Virus record (IMG/VR): IMGVR_UViG_3300027320_000006
Coordinates: 28,359-92,358 of that record
Length of the DNA stretch: 64,000 bases
Direction: 5' to 3' (one strand)
DNA from: a virus
Position numbers and translations under genes: made by a program. The notes beneath the pieces are model-generated. The model saw only the letters and a program-made list of their open reading frames with translations. It ran no database searches and was not told where the DNA came from. Shown here one piece after another: positions 8,626 through 16,120 of the stretch. Each line of letters starts with the position of its first letter. Within the stretch, counting starts at the first letter, position 1.

Positions 8626-8847
8626 TTAACTTGCTCGATTTTTTTTGTGTTCGTCATTAATTTTTTCAATTGCATATCTTTCTGCTACTCTTCTTGTTTG
8701 TAATTGTAGTTGGACATATCTCTCGCAAGTCTTAACTGTCTTGGCTGTTTTTAATGTATAGCCGAATTGGTCTTTGACTGCATATCCATCTTCCATTTTA
8801 TAAACATAGAAGCCATCAGCCATATAGATAAATTTTTCAATCTTCAT
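8626..8847 (-). CDS. Hypothetical small protein
   Basis: 73 residues from MKIEKFIYMADGFYVYK. The start at 8847 was chosen because GAGG is 6 nt upstream. An N-terminal two-strand element ('FYVYKMEDGYAVKDQFGYTLKTAKT') precedes a charged C-terminal helix. It overlaps the end of the upstream gene by 11 bp. Function unknown. Confidence 0.6.
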   Translation of the reverse strand: MKIEKFIYMADGFYVYKMEDGYAVKDQFGYTLKTAKTVKTCERYVQLQLQTRRVAERYAIEKINDEHKKNRAS

Positions 8848-9034
8848 CTGCATCCTCGAAATAATCTGATTCAATTAGAGAAGAAGATTTTAATTCTTCC
8901 ACAATACCGGGATTTTGGAATAGCCCGTTACGAAATGCTCTAATAATTAAATCTTTAGTTTCGTCATCATACTCTTTTGAAAGTTCATCTCTCAATCGTT
9001 CTGACATTGCTGATATCCACTTAAGGTTTTCCAT
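8837..9034 (-). CDS. Hypothetical small helical protein, predicted leaderless
   Basis: 65 residues (MENLKWISAMSERLRDELSKEYDDE...), helical, with an acidic C-terminus. The promoter at 9040-9068 has TATAAT ending 5 nt before the ATG, so the mRNA is predicted to be leaderless. First gene of a two-gene unit with 8626. Confidence 0.65.
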   Translation of the reverse strand: MENLKWISAMSERLRDELSKEYDDETKDLIIRAFRNGLFQNPGIVEELKSSSLIESDYFEDADED

Positions 9035-9039
9035 GGCTT

Positions 9040-9078
9040 ATTATAACATATGATAAGGGGAGATGCAAGCATCTCCCC
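9040..9078 (-). promoter_or_regulatory. Strong promoter whose -35 lies in a palindrome
   Basis: TTGCAT (complement of 9063-9068), 17 bp, TATAAT (9040-9045). The -35 lies within the inverted repeat GGGGAGATGC/GCATCTCCCC (9057-9066 and 9069-9078). It is the same design as at 2544-2584 and 3885-3924, and no U-run follows. Confidence 0.75.
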
Positions 9079-9086
9079 AATATCTT

Positions 9087-9296
9087 TTAGTCTTCTTGTT
9101 GGGTCAGTTCACCGTGAAGACATACACTATAGACATAACCATCATTAGTGTCCATTGCTTCATATTTATTTACTACAACATCAAGAAGGTTAGTCTCATT
9201 AAAAGCATCAGATGTGTCAATAGAGAGGACACAATCAACGTCTCCATACTCTTTTTTAATTTTCTGGAGTTCTGCGATAAGTTTACTCAGCGTCAC
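9087..9296 (-). CDS. Hypothetical small protein
   Basis: About 69 residues (V/MTLSKLIAELQKIKKEYGDVDCVLSIDTSDA...). The pattern 'ELQ.I...YGD.D..LS' resembles small phage proteins of unknown function. The start is uncertain: I chose the GTG at 9296, which overlaps the upstream stop and has GGAG about 10 nt before it. Confidence 0.55.
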   Translation of the reverse strand: MTLSKLIAELQKIKKEYGDVDCVLSIDTSDAFNETNLLDVVVNKYEAMDTNDGYVYSVCLHGELTQQED

Positions 9297-9936
9297 TTTC
9301 TTCACTCTCCTCAAATACTTCAGCCCATTCAGCCATACCGCCCCATTTACCACATTCTACGGCTTCTCGAAATGAACCATAGCAACAGGTTATTTCAAGT
9401 TTGCCATCCTTACAGGTAAACTCATAATGGTTATCATTTTCAATAGAACCCGATACCATCTCGAATACAACATTAGGATACAGTTTAGACAATCCTTCTA
9501 CAAATTTCTCTGGAGTATCCCAAGGACTATTGAAAGAATAAATTACTGTATTGAAATCAGGTAGTTTTTTTACTATAACTTGAGAAGCATCCCACTTGAC
9601 ACCCCAATTATCAACAGACCAATCGTACCAGTTAGTGAATCCAGTAGCGATTTGTGCTTGTTGATTCTTGAGAGCCTGTTGTGCAATACTTGTAAACAAA
9701 GAATGACCACTGTTGATAATTTCAGTGAGACCCATTGCTGTAGAATTTGTTTCCCGATTGTAATCAAGAATCAATGCATTTACATTAACATCAGGACTTT
9801 GTGTTTCGCTCAAAATCTCAGGCATAGGGAAGAAAGAATGATATAAATTATCTTCATCTACCTTGCTCATAAAAGAATCGCACTCTTCCTTAGTTTGGAA
9901 GATGCAGGTTAGTTCGTTCATTACCCAGTTCGGCAT
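9283..9936 (-). CDS. Api92/YubB-like ferredoxin-fold protein
   Basis: The 217-residue product begins MPNWVMNELTC and contains 'WGVKWDAS' (about 110-117) and 'YSFNSPWDTPEKFVEGLSKLYPNVVFEM' (about 132-159). This is the layout of the DUF1281/YubB ferredoxin-like family common on phages and plasmids; no enzymatic role is established. The start has TAGGAG 6 nt upstream and a TTGCTA/TACTAT promoter. Confidence 0.75.
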   Translation of the reverse strand: MPNWVMNELTCIFQTKEECDSFMSKVDEDNLYHSFFPMPEILSETQSPDVNVNALILDYNRETNSTAMGLTEIINSGHSLFTSIAQQALKNQQAQIATGFTNWYDWSVDNWGVKWDASQVIVKKLPDFNTVIYSFNSPWDTPEKFVEGLSKLYPNVVFEMVSGSIENDNHYEFTCKDGKLEITCCYGSFREAVECGKWGGMAEWAEVFEESEESDAE

Positions 9937-9968
9937 TTTATTCTCCTAATCAAAATCACCAACAAAGA

Positions 9969-10024
9969 ATAGTATCACCTGTTACATACGATAGCAAGAA
10001 AAAGCCCAGATTATTTTCTGGGCT
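9969..10024 (-). promoter_or_regulatory. Terminator of the 10030 gene fused to the 9283 promoter
   Basis: On the minus strand a stem AGCCCAGA/TCTGGGCT with TTTTTC (9997-10024) ends the upstream unit. It is followed at once by TTGCTA (9992-9997), 17 bp and TACTAT (9969-9974). Confidence 0.75.
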
Positions 10025-10029
10025 ATATT

Positions 10030-10266
10030 TTATTCGCTAAACTCTGCTGAATCATAACGAACATTTTTAATATCATGTTTTTCCATGTCGTCATATTGGT
10101 GTAACATTTCATATTCACCATTAGGACTTTCAGCAACTAAACATACCTGAAGCATATACATTTTATTATTAAACTCAACTGCATATAATTGATTTAAAAT
10201 ATCTTGATGAAAAACTGCATCATCAGGAATTTCCATAGTGCCGGTAACTGAAAAATTAATCTTCAT
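10030..10266 (-). CDS. Small beta-rich paralogue (b)
   Basis: 78 residues (MKINFSVTGTMEIPDDAVFH...YDSAEFSE). It is clearly related to the neighbouring 10256 product: both open with 'F...(T/F)E(I)PD(D/N)(A)V.H', and both end with an 'IK(N/H)(V/I)R..S' strand. A recent tandem duplication is likely. Function unknown; a small oligonucleotide- or ligand-binding beta-protein would fit. GAGGTAG precedes the ATG, which overlaps the stop of its paralogue. Confidence 0.7.
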   Translation of the reverse strand: MKINFSVTGTMEIPDDAVFHQDILNQLYAVEFNNKMYMLQVCLVAESPNGEYEMLHQYDDMEKHDIKNVRYDSAEFSE

Positions 10267-10507
10267 TATTCTCTACCTCTATTGTTGAATTTACTCGAAT
10301 ATGTTTAATTTCATATTCACTAACAGACCAGATATCATTAGGAAACTGAATCAATTCTTCTGGATTATTAACATCCACTTCGACACAATTAAAGTTTAAT
10401 TCAGGTTCAAATACTACGCCTTCACATTCGAATATTCCGCCGTCATGAATTACAACATTATCTGGTATTTCAAACTCTGCTGTAAAAACCACTCGCATTT
10501 TTCTCAT
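10256..10507 (-). CDS. Small beta-rich paralogue (a), predicted leaderless
   Basis: 83 residues (MRKMRVVFTAEFEIPDNVVIHDG...), paralogous to the next gene. A TATATT box ends 5 nt before the first ATG, with TTGCTA 18 bp upstream and no Shine-Dalgarno sequence. First gene of a two-gene unit. Confidence 0.65.
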   Translation of the reverse strand: MRKMRVVFTAEFEIPDNVVIHDGGIFECEGVVFEPELNFNCVEVDVNNPEELIQFPNDIWSVSEYEIKHIRVNSTIEVENNED

Positions 10508-10512
10508 GCCCT

Positions 10513-10542
10513 AATATATCACATTTACTATAACACTAGCAA
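10513..10542 (-). promoter_or_regulatory. Promoter of the paralogue pair
   Basis: TTGCTA (10537-10542 complement), 18 bp spacer, extended -10 TGATATATT with the hexamer at 10513-10518. Confidence 0.6.
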
Positions 10543-10592
10543 CACTAAATTTCTATTATGTTACACTGGAGGTTAGGCTTGTGGATTAAAAC

Positions 10593-10620
10593 AAAAAATC
10601 CCTAAAATAAATTAGGGATT
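10593..10620 (-). terminator. Intrinsic terminator of the 10.6-15.1 kb operon
   Basis: The minus strand reads AATCCCTAA-loop-TTAGGGATT followed by TTTTTG, 33 bp after the last stop of the operon. Confidence 0.8.
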
Positions 10621-10623
10621 ATA

Positions 10624-10651
10624 TTGCATCCTATGTAGCATATGATAATAT
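10624..10651 (+). promoter_or_regulatory. Orphan promoter opposing the minus-strand operon
   Basis: TTGCAT (10624-10629), 16 bp containing TGTAGCATATG, TAATAT (10646-10651). It matches the rIIA and DUF2786 promoter core but points rightward into the 3' end of a minus-strand gene. Only a 13-codon frame starting 4 nt after the -10 follows. Confidence 0.5.
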
Positions 10652-10653
10652 AT

Positions 10654-11127
10654 CTATGGTGAAAGGAGAATGTTCAAAAGTATATTATTTAGTATAGATT
10701 GGTATTCTTTTAGTCGGCTTCGTTTGTAACCAGATATATGTAGAGAAAGCATAGAGAATTTATTATCAGAATAGCCGGTAGAGATTTCAAATGTTCTTCC
10801 GCCAAATAGAGGAAAGTTAATATCATCAATGTCTTTATTAAATGAATTATATATATTCTCTAACAGTAGTCCTTTATATTTATTATCTACAATAAATACG
10901 ATATAAGGATGAGAAAATTTATTCATATGACCTGAACATGAGTATACAGTCCAAACCCAATTGCTTTTATTGATTCTTACTATACCGTCTCTAATCTTTT
11001 TATCTATGTTTTTTGGGTTTACATTTCTTGGGTCTGGGTAATTAATCTTATCTAAAAATCTAGACAAGTGATTATGGTTGTAATGATTTAAGTTATTATA
11101 TTCGTGTTGATAAAGATCGCTAGTCAT
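10654..11127 (-). CDS. Paralogue of the 21479 protein ('W-W-SC-GH' family)
   Basis: 157 residues. Core 'IRDGIVRINKSNWVWTVYSCSGH' (about 44-66), then 'PYIVFIVDNKYKGLLLENIYNSF' and 'INFPLFGG'. The protein at 21479 has the same order: 'IKDSIYKINSSGWLWTIWSCQGH', 'PYFTFIVDKKYLDRLFYIIHLSF' and 'LKFPIYSNG'. The family resembles small phage proteins with an invariant Trp/Cys/Gly/His core; function unknown. It is last in the operon. Confidence 0.7.
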   Translation of the reverse strand: MTSDLYQHEYNNLNHYNHNHLSRFLDKINYPDPRNVNPKNIDKKIRDGIVRINKSNWVWTVYSCSGHMNKFSHPYIVFIVDNKYKGLLLENIYNSFNKDIDDINFPLFGGRTFEISTGYSDNKFSMLSLHISGYKRSRLKEYQSILNNILLNILLSP

Positions 11128-11344
11128 TTTTTACAAGGGCTAAAATTGGTTCTTCTTGGGATAATGGGAAATCAGAGACAGATACTTGGAACTCATCAAT
11201 AGAGAAATTCCAGTTATTATCTTCACACAATAATCTGAAATCTTCAAGGCTGTACACATTATCATTTTCTAAAAATCGTACTAACTGGTCATCTCCATAT
11301 AAATCTATTAATCTATCAATAGCGGTCAAATCTAATAATGTCAT
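11120..11344 (-). CDS. Hypothetical small acidic protein
   Basis: 74 residues (MTLLDLTAIDRLIDLYGDDQLVRFLEND...), Leu/Asp-rich and helical. It overlaps both neighbours (ATGA-type junctions), so it belongs to the operon. No recognised domain. Confidence 0.6.
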   Translation of the reverse strand: MTLLDLTAIDRLIDLYGDDQLVRFLENDNVYSLEDFRLLCEDNNWNFSIDEFQVSVSDFPLSQEEPILALVKND

Positions 11345-11955
11345 CTTGTTATTTTTATTCCAGGTAAGGTTCCAATTAATTTATGGTCTTCCTGAAGTAA
11401 TCCTCTATATATATCATACCCCCATCTAACTTTGCGGAATATCTTTTTTGATGTTATTTTATGGAAGGTAACGTTGTCTAAAAAACCACTTGCGAGATTA
11501 TTATATATAGAAAAATCAACGAAGAAATCTCTATAAGGTTTTACTATATTAAAAGCAGAACCTAAATCTCCCAGCATAATATTAATATAGAAATTTAATG
11601 AATCCCTTATAATGTCCAGTTCCTCTAATGTTATATAAAAAGATTCACCAACATTAGGATTATTTTTATTCTTATTAGAGAATTGTATTAATCTATGTTT
11701 AAGATCTAATATAACTTTATTCTCCTGTAATACATTTAGATATTTTATTTCTTTTTGTATTGTGTATAGATTATATTTTAAGTTATGTAATCTTAAAATG
11801 AATATCTCTTCCAGTTCACCTTCATTAACAGCTGCGGTAATGTTTTGTTCTAATAAAGGGATAATAGAAATTAAATCTCCTTTTATTACGTTTTTAAAAG
11901 ATCCTACAATATGGGCTAATAATTTCGCTTGAGTATATAAAACGATAATATTCAT
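11341..11955 (-). CDS. Hypothetical helical protein
   Basis: 204 residues, almost wholly helical with several long amphipathic stretches ('EIFILRLHNLKYNLYTIQKEIKYLNVLQ' region at about 49-77). No signal peptide, no clear transmembrane helix and no known family. Four-base overlaps with both neighbours. Confidence 0.6.
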   Translation of the reverse strand: MNIIVLYTQAKLLAHIVGSFKNVIKGDLISIIPLLEQNITAAVNEGELEEIFILRLHNLKYNLYTIQKEIKYLNVLQENKVILDLKHRLIQFSNKNKNNPNVGESFYITLEELDIIRDSLNFYINIMLGDLGSAFNIVKPYRDFFVDFSIYNNLASGFLDNVTFHKITSKKIFRKVRWGYDIYRGLLQEDHKLIGTLPGIKITR

Positions 11956-12266
11956 AATGTTGTATTATTTATTTTCTTGTTTAATATATATCCAAATGGC
12001 GGAATTAAAAATAATAGACCGGCCAGCTTGTGAATAAGACTAGATTTAAAATAATCTAATAAGAAAAATAATCCTGTAGCAAATATCGGATATATAATAA
12101 TAAATAATAATAAGATGAATTTTAATTTAGCTATTATTATTATTCTGTCTTTTTCATATTTTTCACAGTTTTTACAAATGTTACTAAACGTACATGTAAG
12201 AAAAGGATCTCCACAAATTTTGCAGAGATCCCATTTAGATTTTAATGTGTAACTGGAAATTATCAT
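11952..12266 (-). CDS. Zinc-ribbon-like membrane protein
   Basis: 104 residues. The N-terminus has two Cys pairs (CKICGDPF...CKNC, about residues 15-34) like a small zinc ribbon. Two hydrophobic helices follow (about 48-70 and 78-95). The start codon lies in the loop of a perfect 11-bp inverted repeat (12253-12282), which could control translation. No Shine-Dalgarno sequence is evident. Function unknown. Confidence 0.6.
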   Translation of the reverse strand: MIISSYTLKSKWDLCKICGDPFLTCTFSNICKNCEKYEKDRIIIIAKLKFILLLFIIIYPIFATGLFFLLDYFKSSLIHKLAGLLFLIPPFGYILNKKINNTTL

Positions 12267-12282
12267 ATATAATAATTTCCAG
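12253..12282 (-). promoter_or_regulatory. Perfect hairpin enclosing a start codon
   Basis: CTGGAAATTAT (12253-12263) and ATAATTTCCAG (12272-12282) are perfect inverted repeats with an 8-nt loop that overlaps the ATG at 12264-12266. Confidence 0.55.
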
Positions 12283-12300
12283 ATTAAGTACGGTTACACT

Positions 12301-12753
12301 TTAGAGACGAACACCTAATACGGATAGTGTCTTATTCAAATCGATTCTACATGTAACTGCGGGAACGACACGATTACTAATACGACCCTTATCAGCTAAA
12401 TCTGTACCTTCGAAATAGGCCCCAGCTTTAAGAGATACACCGAAATGCTCACCTAATGGAAGTAATAGACCAGCACCAACAGCAGCCTTATTACCATAGC
12501 GATCTGTACTAACGGTAGCTACGGTTTCTACTGTACGATTAAAAACCTTGTAAGAATCAAGATTAGTAACAAGAAGAGCATTACTGTTTCGGCCATCTAA
12601 AGATACACCCATGGAAACACTCTGAATCTTGCCGTCCTTAAAACCAGGCTTGACAAAAAATGATTGTGCCTTAGGTGGAGCTGCTGGACCATACTCTAAA
12701 GCATAACAATTAGAAACAGCCAATAAAGCTGCAATAGATAAAAAGATCTTCAT
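12301..12753 (-). CDS. Sec-exported, probable outer-membrane or periplasmic protein
   Basis: 150 residues with a clear signal peptide (MKIFLSIAALLAVSNCYA, cleavage near residue 18-19). Then come short alternating hydrophobic strands ('GKIQSVSMGVSL', 'AAVGAGLLLPLGEHFGVSLKAGAYF', 'TLSVLGVRL'). The strands and terminal hydrophobic residue recall a small outer-membrane beta-barrel of a Gram-negative host. It is 11 bp after the ECF sigma gene. A role in altering the cell surface (superinfection exclusion) is inference. Confidence 0.65.
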   Translation of the reverse strand: MKIFLSIAALLAVSNCYALEYGPAAPPKAQSFFVKPGFKDGKIQSVSMGVSLDGRNSNALLVTNLDSYKVFNRTVETVATVSTDRYGNKAAVGAGLLLPLGEHFGVSLKAGAYFEGTDLADKGRISNRVVPAVTCRIDLNKTLSVLGVRL

Positions 12754-12764
12754 ATTTTTTCCTT

Positions 12765-13220
12765 TTATAATATAGCACTTAACTTCTTCCTAGCTCGAAA
12801 TACTTTAACCTTAACTGTATTATAATTAAGATTCATATTAACAGCTATTTCGTTAAGACTATATCCCTCTAACAAACATAACATTATATCACGATCTATA
12901 GACTCGAATTTTTCAATCTCGATTTTTAAAGATCTTAACGTTTCCTTAGCTTCCACTTCTCTCGAAATATTTACATCATTATTTATAAGATAAGCTTGCT
13001 CTAAATCTACAATGCTAAGTTTCTTAATCCTGTAATAATCTATATAAGCGTTTTTAGCCATCATTTTAAGATAACCTCGAACATTATTTACTACAGGTTT
13101 ATTAATCCAATAATTAATTAAAACACTTTGAACTAAATCTTCAGCTAATAATCTATCCCTCGAAATAAGAGAAAGATAATTAACCAAATAATTTCTATGT
13201 TCTAAATAATCTGGCTTCAT
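12765..13220 (-). CDS. ECF-type RNA polymerase sigma factor
   Basis: 151 residues. Sigma region 2 is seen at about 5-65 ('RDRLLAEDLVQSVLINYWINK' ... 'VRGYLKMMAKNAYIDYYRIKK'). Region 4 at about 95-150 reads 'FESIDRDIMLCLLEGYSLNEI' then 'LNYNTVKVKVFRARKKL', a helix-turn-helix. Length and the absence of regions 1 and 3 fit the ECF group. No anti-sigma factor is adjacent. It may redirect host polymerase to a subset of promoters; its target is unknown. Confidence 0.85.
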   Translation of the reverse strand: MKPDYLEHRNYLVNYLSLISRDRLLAEDLVQSVLINYWINKPVVNNVRGYLKMMAKNAYIDYYRIKKLSIVDLEQAYLINNDVNISREVEAKETLRSLKIEIEKFESIDRDIMLCLLEGYSLNEIAVNMNLNYNTVKVKVFRARKKLSAIL

Positions 13221-13228
13221 CTAACACA

Positions 13229-13435
13229 TTATACCATGTCTTCTAATTTGTTCTTCTCGAATTCTTGAATTAATTTATTGCCGGTATATTTACTCTTCGA
13301 AAAGAAAAATATTGTATGGTTATCAAATCGCAAATCATAAATATCATTCTTATCTTCTTTACCTTTTAAATACTCGAAAAACTCATTAGTATAGTTATAG
13401 TATTTTAATTTAATACTATAACTATAAACAGTCAT
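13229..13435 (-). CDS. Hypothetical small protein
   Basis: 68 residues from MTVYSYSIKLKYYNYTNEFFEYLKGKED. The start at 13435 sits 11 bp after the upstream stop with a weak GTAGAG. Aromatic-rich alpha/beta; no family. Confidence 0.5.
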   Translation of the reverse strand: MTVYSYSIKLKYYNYTNEFFEYLKGKEDKNDIYDLRFDNHTIFFFSKSKYTGNKLIQEFEKNKLEDMV

Positions 13436-13445
13436 CTCTACTATA

Positions 13446-13943
13446 TTAATCAAGTTCTTCAATAACCTGGAACACATATTTAAAAGCATGTGATCTAACA
13501 ACAATTTCTTCTGGATCCTGGATATTAAGTCTCTTACCGTGATACCCTAGTAAGTTAACAATAGGTGGAACAGAAGGCGCTACTCCCGTTTGATGCTGAT
13601 ACTGTGCCCATGATTGATATAAATTAGCATCAGATCCAAGGTTAGCAAATAAAATATCCTTCTCATTCTCGAAAGGAATACTATATCTCTCTAACATATC
13701 ACTTAACTCATTATAATTAGATTCTTGATATCTTGCTAAACTACTCGAATTTTCCCTAGCATATCCAATTAATCTATCATCCTCGAAAACAGCATAAAAC
13801 TCACCTGTACTAATATTAACAGGCTCCCTTAACGCTTCTACTGTATCTTCCATTACTTCTACGTTTTCTACAGTTTCAACATCTTCGAAAACTTCCACAG
13901 CTTCTACAGTAGTCTCTTCAACAACTTTCTTTAATCTACCCAT
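13446..13943 (-). CDS. Hypothetical protein with Glu/Val repeat
   Basis: 165 residues from MGRLKKVVEETT; GGGGGA lies 4 nt before the ATG at 13943, which decides the start. Residues 8-40 are a Glu/Val/Thr repeat ('VEAVEVFEDVETVENVEV'), a likely extended linker. A globular part of unknown family follows. It contains three CTCGAA words. Confidence 0.65.
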   Translation of the reverse strand: MGRLKKVVEETTVEAVEVFEDVETVENVEVMEDTVEALREPVNISTGEFYAVFEDDRLIGYARENSSSLARYQESNYNELSDMLERYSIPFENEKDILFANLGSDANLYQSWAQYQHQTGVAPSVPPIVNLLGYHGKRLNIQDPEEIVVRSHAFKYVFQVIEELD

Positions 13944-13953
13944 ATTATCCCCC

Positions 13954-14529
13954 TTATAATCTTTTTTGTCCAATAATATTAATCTGCACCAAAGCACCAT
14001 TTAAAGTTTGATCTATCTTAGCTGGTAAAGAATAATCATAACCTTCATCTTGTAATACAGCTTCTATTAGATTAACATTATACGAATTTAATAACGGCTC
14101 TAAATCCTCGGAGATATTATAATGATTAATTCTATTAACATCACTTCTCTTATAATTACTCGAAAAAGAAAATTTGTGATCTAGATTAAAATTACTCGGC
14201 CAATTACATTTCTCATATAACTCGAAATCTGGAATTGTAATATATAAATATCCACCAGGCTTTAAAATTCTACACCAATTAAATAAACTTGTTCTAACAC
14301 TCTTCATATGCTCTAAACAATGACTCGAATAAACAAAATCATAAATGTTGTCTTTCTGATCTTCCATAAAATTCGCATCACCCTGCTTAAAATCATAACT
14401 CTTAACAGTGCCATCTAATACTACTAAAGGATCAGGACCAGAACCAATATCAATTCCCTTACCATTTAAATACTTCTCGAAATGACACTCTCTAATTCTT
14501 AAATTATAACTCTTACTTGTTTCAGTCAC
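13954..14529 (-). CDS. SAM-dependent class I methyltransferase
   Basis: 191 residues. Motif I 'GKGIDIGSGPDPLV' (about 24-37), 'YDFVYSSHCLEHM' (about 63-75), and 'CRILKPGGYLYITIPD' (about 86-101) match the Methyltransf_11-type fold. The substrate cannot be read from the sequence. It overlaps nrdG by 4 bp, so the two are translated together. Confidence 0.85.
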   Translation of the reverse strand: MTETSKSYNLRIRECHFEKYLNGKGIDIGSGPDPLVVLDGTVKSYDFKQGDANFMEDQKDNIYDFVYSSHCLEHMKSVRTSLFNWCRILKPGGYLYITIPDFELYEKCNWPSNFNLDHKFSFSSNYKRSDVNRINHYNISEDLEPLLNSYNVNLIEAVLQDEGYDYSLPAKIDQTLNGALVQINIIGQKRL

Positions 14530-15092
14530 TTTACTCGAATTCCTAACTTTATTAATTCACTATTTATAAGAGGAAAACCAGTAACGTAATCAAAACCTAC
14601 TTCTACTTCTTGATCAATTAAAAGATCTTTAACCTTACTCGAAAAATAAATTATATTCTGATTACTACTGCCTCTTAAACCATCTTTAGTTATACAATCC
14701 TTAACAAATCTACCGTCTATCAAAACGTCTAGATAATTTAAACAATCCCTCATAGTATTATCACTATTAATCTCATCTATAGTAAAACCAGAAAATACAA
14801 TAATCCCATCCTTATAATCTTTCTTATATAACTCTTTTAATAATTCTAATAGGAATTCAGATTGCTCGAAAGGATCACCACCAGAAATAGTAATGCCAGT
14901 AGGATTAATCTTTTCTATTATGGTAATTAAACTTTGAACAGTATAAAGAGAAACAGGTCTATCGTTCCAAGTCTCAGGATTAAAACAACCGAGACAACCT
15001 TTAGAACAACCCTGAAACCATAATACAAAACGATTTCCAGGACCATTAACAAAAGAACTCGAAATATAAGAATGGATATTGCCGGTTAACAT
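14526..15092 (-). CDS. nrdG: Anaerobic ribonucleotide reductase activase NrdG
   Basis: 188-residue radical-SAM protein. 'FVLWFQGCSKGCLGCFNPETW' has the CxxxCxxC cluster (C29, C33, C36), and 'GITISGGDPFEQ' follows at about 82-93. The opening 'NGPGNRF...GC...CFNPETW' is the NrdG pattern rather than QueE or PflA. NrdG installs the glycyl radical on NrdD. No nrdD is in this window, so the partner would be elsewhere in the phage or supplied by the host. It implies growth of the host without oxygen at least part of the time. First gene of the operon; no Shine-Dalgarno sequence seen. Confidence 0.88.
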   Translation of the reverse strand: MLTGNIHSYISSSFVNGPGNRFVLWFQGCSKGCLGCFNPETWNDRPVSLYTVQSLITIIEKINPTGITISGGDPFEQSEFLLELLKELYKKDYKDGIIVFSGFTIDEINSDNTMRDCLNYLDVLIDGRFVKDCITKDGLRGSSNQNIIYFSSKVKDLLIDQEVEVGFDYVTGFPLINSELIKLGIRVK

Positions 15093-16120
15093 AAAAAGTT
15101 GCAGGTATAAAACAAATTAGGATAGAATACATATATAGACACTTCTACATAGGTAACAATATTATACAAAATATGTCTAGCAGGTATCTAGAATATACAG
15201 TGTAGAAATAATAATATATAATAAGGGACATTAAAAGAATACAAAAATATATAGAAGAAGAATAGGGCTTATGATTTAGCTTCGAAATTCTATAAGATTA
15301 GTGGATATTTTAATCGAACGTAAATAAAAATAAACATAAGGCGGAACAACATATAAGTAAGTATTGAAGAATAGGTTCGGAAATATACATAAAGCTTAGA
15401 GGAATTATTTGAAGCTACACAGAATGTTAACAATTACAGTTAATTTTATAGTTTAACTGTCGATTATTGTTTGACGTTTGAATGTGTGCTGATTAACCGT
15501 CCCGTATTAAAAAGCCACTTATTCGTTATTATTGTATTATTTCATAGATATTTATTTGTTCTTATTTATTCTATTATTTGTTTTTTCTCTATTGTATTAA
15601 TTTATTTTTTTTTCTTCATTTGTAGTATATTGTTTTTTGTTTTGTAGTATTGGATAGATTTTATTTTATTGTCTATTAGTTATTATTCGTTCTTAGGTAA
15701 TAAATATAATCTTTTAGAATATTCTTTTTCTCATATAGGTTAATTTGTATTTCTTCTATATAGTAAATTAAATATTCTCCCTTATATGTAATTATTTATT
15801 CTTCTCTTATAATTGCTCGAAAATCTTATAATCACTCGAAAATCTTTATCCTCATAAGCTAAAATGTATCAATAGCTATTATCAATCGTTTCCTATGTGA
15901 TTAGTTAGTAGTAATGTGTTTTATTGTTATTAGTAGAGAACCAAGTGAATTTCTTTTATTTTCTTATATAGGGAAATTAATTATTGTTATATTGTAATTG
16001 CTCGAATTTTTGTTTTTTGTTATATGGGTTATTTTGTTTCTTTCTTATGTAATTGGGTTTTAGTCTCCACTCAGTCTCCATTGTGATTTTTATTTTTATT
16101 CTTTTTTTCTATATAGTATT

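Larger units (their letters stand above)
12903..16006 (+). repeat. Cluster of 19 oriented CTCGAA words
   Basis: Exact CTCGAA starts at 12903, 12961, 13159, 13256, 13373, 13668, 13744, 13782, 14159, 14221, 14324, 14476, 14534, 14638, 14865, 15058, 15816, 15835 and 16001. All are on the plus strand and all are followed by A or T. They occur in all three codon phases of the minus-strand genes and in non-coding DNA. Nine more, same orientation, lie at 2582-10294. Confidence 0.8.

Noticed and set aside
10662-10725. 18-codon plus-strand ORF with AAAGGAG before ATG at 10670
   Set aside because: The site is only 1 nt from the ATG and lies within the coding sequence of the minus-strand gene; likely chance.
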